Of a stretch of 64,000 nt of DNA, positions 56,168-64,000 are shown in pieces. The DNA is from Pseudomonadota bacterium (GTDB taxonomy: Bacteria; Pseudomonadota; Alphaproteobacteria; Rhizobiales; Aestuariivirgaceae). The translations under genes and the position numbers were made by a program. The stretch spans positions 26,434 to 90,433 of the forward strand of contig CAUJIO010000022.1 of NCBI GenBank assembly GCA_963205315.1, read 5' to 3'. Every line of letters starts with the position of its first letter. Position 1 is the stretch's first letter. A model generated the notes under the pieces. It was not told the origin of the DNA. It saw nothing but the letters and a program-made list of their open reading frames with translations, and made no database searches.

Positions 56168-56413
56168 TCTTGATCCTCCTCGGATTATGAGAGTCACGCG
56201 GCACGGCAGGGCAGGGCAGGACCCAATCCCTCAGGTGGCGGCCTGCGGAACGATCTTAGCCTTCTTGCGTGGCTGGTGCACGGGGGATCCCGGAGCTTGG
56301 CCGAGGGCCTCGGGTCTCCGGACGATGGTCTGACATTTTTTGGGCAAACCGGATCAATTCTGCGGACCAGTTGCGGCGTATAGATGACGAGTGAGAAGTT
56401 GGGAGCGCCTGCC

Positions 56414-57154
56414 GTGCCGTGCAAATTGTCTGTGAATGTCAATGCGATCGCCTACCTGCGCAATCGCCGTAACCTGCCGTGGCCTTCGGTTGAGGGCCTG
56501 GGACGGATCGCACTCGAGGCGGGGTCCATAGGTCTCACCGTGCATCCGCGTCCCGATGAGCGGCATATCCGCCGGAGCGACGTCACGGTGCTGCGCGAAA
56601 TGTTGCGGCGCGATTTTCCGAAAGCCGAATTCAATATCGAAGGCTATCCCGATGCCCGGTTTCTGGCGCTGGTCGAAGCCGAGAAGCCGGATCAGGTGAC
56701 ACTGGTTCCCGATGATCCGAGCCAGGGCACGTCCGATCATGGCTGGGACATCGCCGCCAACCGTGCGCTTCTTACGCAAGTGATTGCACGGCTGCACAAG
56801 GGCGGAATGCGCGTCTCCCTGTTTGTCGATGCCGATCCGGCCTTGCCGGCGCTGGCGAAGGAGGTGGGCGCCGACCGCATCGAGATCTATACGGGACCCT
56901 ATGGCGGCGCGTTCGAGCCAGACGACGTGGCCCGCGAGTTCGCCAAGGTCGTCGCCTGCGGCAAGGCAGCGGAGGCCGCGGGCCTTGGCCTCAATGCCGG
57001 GCATGACCTGACCCGCGACAATCTCCCGGCCCTGGTGAAGGCGCTCCCCAATCTCGCGGAAGTGTCAATTGGCCATGCCGTCATCGCCGATGCCTTGAGC
57101 CTTGGCATGGCGGATACCGTCAGGGCGTTCCGACGGGCCATCGGCGATCTCTGA
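56414..57154 (+). CDS. pdxJ: Pyridoxine 5'-phosphate synthase PdxJ
   Basis: PdxJ condenses 1-deoxyxylulose 5-phosphate with an aminoacetone phosphate to form vitamin B6 (pyridoxine 5'-phosphate). The 246-residue TIM-barrel product has LSVNVNAIAYLRNRR, GLTVHPRPDERHI, VTLVPDDPSQGTSDHGWD and EVSIGHAVIADAL. I chose the GTG at 56414, preceded by GGGAG at 10 bases and giving the family N-terminus MPCKLSVN; an ATG at 56384 would add 10 residues. Upstream 216 bases to the divergent exported protein hold both promoters. Confidence 0.92.
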   Translation: MPCKLSVNVNAIAYLRNRRNLPWPSVEGLGRIALEAGSIGLTVHPRPDERHIRRSDVTVLREMLRRDFPKAEFNIEGYPDARFLALVEAEKPDQVTLVPDDPSQGTSDHGWDIAANRALLTQVIARLHKGGMRVSLFVDADPALPALAKEVGADRIEIYTGPYGGAFEPDDVAREFAKVVACGKAAEAAGLGLNAGHDLTRDNLPALVKALPNLAEVSIGHAVIADALSLGMADTVRAFRRAIGDL

Positions 57155-57228
57155 CGCCCTTGCGGCAAGTCATTGACAGGCACGTCCGGCGCGGTGAAAT
57201 AGGGCCATTACCAAAGCAGGGTGTCGAG

Positions 57229-58149
57229 ATGTGGAATCCGCTGGCCGTCGTCACGTCCGAAAAGGACTTCTCCAAGCCGCTGATCGGCAACCGGCTGGCC
57301 AATGCCGCCGGTTTGCACGTGGCGCGGATCATGGCGGCCGATGGTTTTGACCGCATGCGCTGGGCAATGTGGAAGCCGACGGCCGAGAACAAGCCGTGGA
57401 TCGACACGCTGCGGCGCGATGGCGTGGTCGCAGTACCGAATTTCCTGCCGCAGGACCAATTCGAAAAGGTGCGGGAGGAGGGCGTCTCGGCGTTGCGCAA
57501 CAGCCTCACCGCCATCCCGCCACGCGACAACCGGCTGCCGGGCTTCGGCGCCAAGGAACCGTTCAAGGACGGCACCGGCTTCGACCGCTTCGATGGCGGC
57601 ACGCTCAACCGCTTCCTGTTCGTCTCGCCGCAGCGCACGCCGGTGACGCTCAGCACCATCCACGCGCCACGCTTCCGGAACTTCTATGCAGCGGCGCAGG
57701 GGCGGGATTTTCCCGACAGCGCCATCACGCTCTACTACATGCGCCACGGACCGCAGGACGTGCATGACGACCAGAAGGACTTTCACAGGGATACGTTCCA
57801 TTTCACCATCAAGTTCTGGTATTTCCTCGAGGATGCCGGTCCCGAGACAGGGCCGTTCATCTATGTGAAGGGCTCGAACCGGTCGGACTCGAAGCGCCTG
57901 AAGTGGGAGTATGACCGCAGCCTCAAGGCGTCGCGTGGCATACGCAGCGAGGGCGGCGCCTTCCGCGCCACCGAACAGGAGTTGAAGGATCTGGGCTTGC
58001 CGGAACCCACGGTGATGACCGCCAAGGCCAACACCATGGTGATCGCCGATACGCATGGCTTCCATCGCCGGGGAGACGCCGTCGAGGGTGCCGAACGGTT
58101 GTCGATCTACGGCGGCATGCGGCGCTCGCCATACTGGTTCGGAAGCTGA
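57229..58149 (+). CDS. Phytanoyl-CoA dioxygenase-like protein
   Basis: A 306-residue protein resembling Fe(II)/2-oxoglutarate dioxygenases of the phytanoyl-CoA family. An HRDTFHFTIKFWYFLEDAG segment (about 190-208) with H-x-D and a distal His in IADTHGFHRRGDA (about 275) fit the HxD...H iron site, and an Arg downstream could bind 2-oxoglutarate. The first about 90 residues have no recognisable domain. The substrate is unknown. The ATG at 57229 is chosen because the preceding 23 residues of the longer frame are polar and lack a plausible binding site. Confidence 0.75.
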   Translation: MWNPLAVVTSEKDFSKPLIGNRLANAAGLHVARIMAADGFDRMRWAMWKPTAENKPWIDTLRRDGVVAVPNFLPQDQFEKVREEGVSALRNSLTAIPPRDNRLPGFGAKEPFKDGTGFDRFDGGTLNRFLFVSPQRTPVTLSTIHAPRFRNFYAAAQGRDFPDSAITLYYMRHGPQDVHDDQKDFHRDTFHFTIKFWYFLEDAGPETGPFIYVKGSNRSDSKRLKWEYDRSLKASRGIRSEGGAFRATEQELKDLGLPEPTVMTAKANTMVIADTHGFHRRGDAVEGAERLSIYGGMRRSPYWFGS

Positions 58150-58198
58150 TCGTCAGACTACGGATCGAGTGGGCTGAAGCGGTGCTGCAGGATTGTTC

Positions 58199-58831
58199 AT
58201 GATTTCATCGTCCGACCTCCTGCTGCTGGCGTCGATCGGAGCGATCCAGCTTCTTGCCGTCATCTCGCCGGGGCCGAGTTTTCTCATCACCGCACGCACT
58301 GCCGTCGCGCAGTCGCGCAACGAGGGATTCAAGGTCGCGCTGGGGCTTGGCGCCGGTACGGTCATCTGGTCATCGGCGGCGTTGCTCGGACTCAATGCGG
58401 TGTTTCATGCCGTTCCACTGCTATTCATAGCGATGAAAGTTGCCGGCGCGCTGTTCCTGGTGTGGATCGCCTATCAGATCTTCGCCCACGCGGCGGTGCC
58501 GCTGCAGCTTCAGAATGAAACTGACACGCGCGGCAATTCCTTCCTCAAGGGATTTATGACCCAGATTGCCAATCCGAAAGTCGCGGTGTTCTTCGGCTCG
58601 ATCTTCCTTGCCATGCTGCCGGCGCAGGTGCCGCTGTGGATGATATTGTCGCTGATCTTCATCGTCAGCTTCAACGAGGTGTGGTGGTACACAGTGGTTG
58701 CGCTGTTCTTCGGGTCAGGTCCGGTGCGGAATTTCTACCTTTGGGCCAAGGTGTGGATTGACCGCGTCACCGGCCTGTTTCTGGGCGGGCTGGGACTGCG
58801 CTTGCTATGGTCGGCGAGAGACGGGCTCTAG
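58199..58831 (+). CDS. LysE/RhtB family exporter
   Basis: A 210-residue membrane protein with six helices, of the amino acid exporter type. The family segment AVISPGPSFLITARTAVAQSRNEGFKVALGLGAG (residues about 20-54) and FLKGFMTQIANPKVAVFFGSI are diagnostic. The exported compound (amino acid or homoserine lactone) cannot be told. Its stop overlaps the convergent reductase stop by 4 bases (CTAG). Confidence 0.9.
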   Translation: MISSSDLLLLASIGAIQLLAVISPGPSFLITARTAVAQSRNEGFKVALGLGAGTVIWSSAALLGLNAVFHAVPLLFIAMKVAGALFLVWIAYQIFAHAAVPLQLQNETDTRGNSFLKGFMTQIANPKVAVFFGSIFLAMLPAQVPLWMILSLIFIVSFNEVWWYTVVALFFGSGPVRNFYLWAKVWIDRVTGLFLGGLGLRLLWSARDGL

Positions 58832-59763
58832 CCGCCTACTGAGGCCGCATCGAGAGCGGCAATGTCGCCCGGCGACAATTTCAGCGTCATTGCGGCGGCA
58901 AGGTCGTCGAGCTGCGGTATGCTCGTGGCGCTGGCAATCGCCTTGACGCGCGGCCTGGACGTTAGCCAGGCAAGAGCCACCTGCGCATCATTGGCGTTGT
59001 GGGCCGCGGATACCTTGTCGAGCGCGGCGAGGATGCGCAAACCGCGCGGCGTCAGATAAGCTGTAGCGCCACCACCTCGGGCGGCGCTCTTGGCGGCATC
59101 GCCGGCATTGCGATATTTGCCAGTCAGGAATCCCTTGGCCAAGGCATAATAGGCAAAGACGGAGAGCCCATAGTTGGCGCAAACCGGTCCAAGGCCTGAC
59201 TCAAATCCGGAGCGGTCAGCCAGATTGTAATGCGTTTGCAGGCAGGAGAAGCGGGGCAGGCCGTGTTTGGCGGAGGTCTCCATCGCCAGTGTCAGCCGTT
59301 CGGGCGAATAGTTGGAGGCGCCGATGGCGCGGATCTTTCCCTGTTCGATCAGCCGCTGCAGTCCACCCAGCGTGTCATCGGGCGGTGTCACCTTGTCATC
59401 GTAGTGGACGTAGTAAAGGTCGATGCAGTCAATGCCGAGGCGGCGCAGCGAGGCGTCCACCGCCTTCGTCAGATAGGCGGCCGTTGCATTGGCGTTGGCG
59501 AGGTGGCCCGGTGCACCGGGTGCGCCGCCCTTGGTGTGAATCTGCAGGCGTGAGCGGTTGCCGCGTTGGCGCATCCAGTTGCCGATGATGGTCTCGGACT
59601 CGCCGCCCACATTGCCCGGCGCCCAGTGCGAATAGACGTCGGCGGTGTCGATAGCGGTAAGGCCGCGCTCGAGGGCGGCATCAAGGATCGCGGTGGATTG
59701 CTCTGCCGGGACGCTCCAGCCAAAGACATTGGCGCCGAGGACGATGGATGGTGTTGCGGTCAT
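58828..59763 (-). CDS. Aldo/keto reductase
   Basis: A 311-residue NADPH-dependent TIM-barrel oxidoreductase. The catalytic tetrad is visible: Asp and Tyr in DTADVYSHW, Lys in IHTKGG and His in YYVHYDD. The cofactor region lies in LAWLTSRPRVKAIASATS. It resembles the YajO/PLP-like aldo/keto reductase group; substrate unknown. It is divergent from the monooxygenase gene by 135 bases and convergent with lysE. Confidence 0.92.
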   Translation of the reverse strand: MTATPSIVLGANVFGWSVPAEQSTAILDAALERGLTAIDTADVYSHWAPGNVGGESETIIGNWMRQRGNRSRLQIHTKGGAPGAPGHLANANATAAYLTKAVDASLRRLGIDCIDLYYVHYDDKVTPPDDTLGGLQRLIEQGKIRAIGASNYSPERLTLAMETSAKHGLPRFSCLQTHYNLADRSGFESGLGPVCANYGLSVFAYYALAKGFLTGKYRNAGDAAKSAARGGGATAYLTPRGLRILAALDKVSAAHNANDAQVALAWLTSRPRVKAIASATSIPQLDDLAAAMTLKLSPGDIAALDAASVGG

Positions 59764-59898
59764 CTTGAACTCCTGTGCTGGCGGCAGGATAGCCCGGCTG
59801 GCGGATTGCGGAAGACACTTCGCGGGCAGGGCTGTCCTGCGCTGCGGCATTGTGCGGGTGTTGCCCGGCAGCCTCTGCGGCTAGCCTTGGTATCATTC

Positions 59899-62230
<2,332 letters not shown>

Positions 62231-62231
62231 T

Positions 62232-62885
62232 TTGAATGGAGGCACCCCTCCGGGTGTTCTCTACCGGACCACAGAACGGCACTACGCAGACTTGTTTGTT
62301 GAGCAGGGTGAAATCTATTTTCGCCCTCTCACAATCTATAGAGCTATTGAGGGCAGCAAACAGGATGAATACGAAGGCAGTATACTAGCAAAACCAAGCC
62401 GAACTATCGTGGAGCTTTGGGACGAAGTAACTCGGAGCTATGTCGCTCCGCTTGAAACGTCGAAAGCAACAATAGTCAGAAGTCTCTGCTTTCCAGATGA
62501 ATATTACGTCACCTGCTTCTCTCATGTGTCTTTGGTGCAGCACGGGAGTACCACGATTGAGATTTTCAACGCGCAGGAATTCGCTTCGAAGCTGCGTATT
62601 TCGCTAAGTGAACAGTTAGGTGTCGAACTGGTATTCGGTGACATAGTTTATTACGATCCACTTCAATACATTCCCGAGCCTCATGATGCTCAGGCAATTG
62701 CATTTTTTAAACGCACTATATTCAGGGATGAACGTGAGTACAGATTGATGTTTCACCTGAACTCAGCAGCACGACGCTCAATTCTGCGCTCAGGTCGAAA
62801 AACTAACCCGAAATTTGAAGAATCTTTGGCACATGGCCTAAAGATTCGCGTTGGGAGTCTGAAACGATTCGCACGAGTTATTTAG
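62232..62885 (+). CDS. DUF2971-like protein of foreign composition
   Basis: A 217-codon frame with much lower GC than all neighbours. The layout resembles DUF2971 proteins: YRTTERHYADLFVEQGEIYF near the start, a CFS triplet (YVTCFSHVS) in the middle, and FKRTIFRDEREYRLMFHL toward the end. That family occurs in accessory and possible defence contexts; function is unknown. No ATG or GTG begins the frame; only a TTG one base after the ilvC stop is available, so the true 5' end may be truncated. Composition, lack of a good start and the position directly behind ilvC point to horizontal transfer. Confidence 0.6.
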   Translation: MNGGTPPGVLYRTTERHYADLFVEQGEIYFRPLTIYRAIEGSKQDEYEGSILAKPSRTIVELWDEVTRSYVAPLETSKATIVRSLCFPDEYYVTCFSHVSLVQHGSTTIEIFNAQEFASKLRISLSEQLGVELVFGDIVYYDPLQYIPEPHDAQAIAFFKRTIFRDEREYRLMFHLNSAARRSILRSGRKTNPKFEESLAHGLKIRVGSLKRFARVI

Positions 62886-63225
62886 TAGTGCATTGAGTCT
62901 GTCTCGGCATTGACAGCTACAATATCGAAAAGTTCGGCCTGGAATGAAAAGAGTATTGGCCGCCACCTTATCTTTCGAACCACAGGGGCACGGAGAGGCA
63001 CGCGAAAACGGCGTCTCCTTAGAGGCGGTTTTCTGCGGCAAATTCGTGATAGCAGCGGAGGCGCGCTGAAACAGGCGTAATGCCGGCACCTTGTCCGCGC
63101 ACGCCGAACAGGTAAGTGCCTGACCCGCCTTCGACTGCCTGGACCCCGGGCTCAGCCCCAAAAAACCGTGCCGCTTTAGAACGACGGACCACATGAGCGC
63201 CCAGCGCCTGACTTCCCTTTCGGGT
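62886..63225. other. Geneless stretch between two disturbed genes
   Basis: No convincing gene is seen. An open frame on the minus strand covers much of it (62838-63194) but has no ribosome binding site and the low-complexity look of non-coding translation. The sequence CCTGGACCCCGGGCTCAGCCCC near 63140-63161 resembles short GC-rich intergenic repeats. It is likely old junction DNA from rearrangement. Confidence 0.4.
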
Positions 63226-63885
63226 TCACAGCGTGTCCGATCCCCATCCTATCTTGATGTCATACTTCTTGCCCAGCGCGTAGGCGTTATCGGTGCCGGA
63301 GTACATCTGCAATTGTTTCTCGCGGTTGGGTGAACCTTCGGGGAAGGGCGTTGCATCCTCGTCATCAAGGAACGGTTTCAGGCACCACCAGATGTCTTTC
63401 TCCGTCATGATCTTGACGGTGGCTTCATCAACAAGATTACCATGCTCGATTGCCCGCACACCGGCGGCGATGGCCTGTTGCACGGCGCGGGACGTATAGG
63501 CATGAACGGTTGCGTAGGTTCCCCAGTTTTCGGCGGCACCGACGCCTGCCTGCATTTCCTCGAGGCTGAATTGCGTAACGTCCAGAGGATCGAACGAGGA
63601 AGATACCCCACCTCCCGCTATCATTTTTATTTGCGACGCGCCCAGCGCTAATTGTTCGCGTGCGCGCTTGCGCACCGTGCCTGGATCATCGGCAATCGCG
63701 GAGGCGCCGACCCGCTCGCTGAAACTGAAGAAATCAGCAATTGCTTGCAATTCATTGGGCAAGCGGAAATCGCCGTGACCGCCTGTCTGTGAAATCATTG
63801 CGCCCGACGGCCAGATGCGGGGCCCAACGGCAAGACCCATGTCGATGCCGCGCTTCAGGCCAAAGCAAGGCCCGCAACTCGTCAT
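63226..63885 (-). pseudogene. Amidohydrolase fragment, truncated at both ends
   Basis: About 220 codons of an imidazolonepropionase-like (cyclic amidohydrolase) protein. The frame begins in the middle of the domain (CFGLKRGIDMGLAVGPRIWPSG), includes GGHGDFR and the metal-region segments HAYTSRAVQQAI and AIEHGNLVD, and stops right after GWGSDTL, where complete relatives continue for more than 60 residues. The N-terminal HxH metal site and the C-terminus are both missing. An ATG occurs at 63885 by chance. A functional product is unlikely. Confidence 0.7.
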
Positions 63886-63896
63886 CTTTATGGTAA

Positions 63897-64000
63897 TCGA
63901 AAATCGCCCCGCGCGTGCCGGATATCTCGCAGCGCATGCTGACCGAGACCTTGCGCCACCTGCAGCGTGACGGGCTGATCACCCGCACCGTCTATCCGAC
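63897..64000 (+). pseudogene. HxlR-type regulator fragment
   Basis: The frame ending at the window edge reads [24 protein letters not shown] and onward, the winged-helix core of HxlR regulators. A stop codon lies in frame at 63894-63896, so the N-terminal part (which normally has the first helix and conserved Cys) is absent. The fragment abuts the broken amidohydrolase. The 3' part is outside the window, so whether the rest is intact is unknown. Confidence 0.6.

Noticed and set aside
62838..63194. 118-codon minus-strand open frame with several Cys
   Set aside because: It overlaps the DUF2971-like gene end, lacks a ribosome binding site, and its cysteines do not form a known metal motif.

Overview
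The window is high-GC DNA from an alphaproteobacterium, most likely order Hyphomicrobiales (Rhizobiales). The reasons are the ftsA/ftsZ/bamD/recN/ligA run, the fumC-DUF4169-ribbon-helix-helix trio, the thyA/CPBP/GNAT/folA/hflK/hflC/DUF2065/degP/serB/miaA/ilvB/ilvN run, an alphaproteobacterial-type SspB, and a circularly permuted (two-piece) tmRNA gene. I cannot name the genus from sequence alone. Almost all of the window is ordinary chromosomal core, densely coded on both strands, with several accessory insertions and one damaged segment at the right edge.

Layout. 1-8.9 kb: end of the division cluster (ftsA 3' end, a CNNM/CorC membrane protein, ftsZ, bamD) followed by recN and ligA; lpxC, which usually sits between ftsZ and bamD in this group, is absent. 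8.9-23.3 kb: a mixed block (aminopeptidase P, fasciclin-domain protein, 5'-nucleotidase, cold-shock protein, DUF1127 protein, prmA, ABC exporter, tandem HD-GYP protein, DHA2-type MFS, exported MsrB, UvrD helicase and a small protein). 23.4-31.1 kb: hot-dog thioesterase, PhoX-like phosphatase with a candidate Pho box, GlcD-like FAD oxidase and a 1251-residue AsmA protein. 31.1-39.7 kb: fumC with its two small partners, two MFS transporters, PHP phosphoesterase, Kup, MepA and SspB. 39.75-40.1 kb: permuted ssrA. 40.1-50.9 kb: membrane protein, then thyA to miaA with a TrpB-like enzyme inserted. 51.0-55.0 kb: an ilv attenuator with leader peptide, ilvB, a serralysin-like RTX metalloprotease and ilvN. 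55.1-62.2 kb: two small exported proteins, pdxJ, a dioxygenase, LysE exporter, aldo/keto reductase, FAD monooxygenase and ilvC. 62.2-64.0 kb: a low-GC DUF2971-like gene abutting ilvC, a geneless stretch, and truncated amidohydrolase and HxlR fragments.

How the genes work together. The tmRNA gene lies directly upstream of sspB on the same strand, so a ribosome-rescue tag and the adaptor that hands tagged proteins to ClpXP are side by side. ilvB and ilvN encode the two acetolactate synthase subunits and ilvC the next step; the leader upstream of ilvB encodes Ile-Leu-Val-Val and is followed by alternative hairpins, pointing to attenuation by branched-chain amino acids. thyA and folA are linked through dihydrofolate recycling; hflK, hflC and degP form an envelope quality-control group.

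Most noteworthy points: the ssrA-sspB neighbourhood, the RTX protease lodged between ilvB and ilvN downstream of the attenuator, the histone-H1-like lysine/alanine tail on the TrpB-like enzyme, prmA reading through a terminator hairpin, and the foreign-looking gene fused to the end of ilvC.
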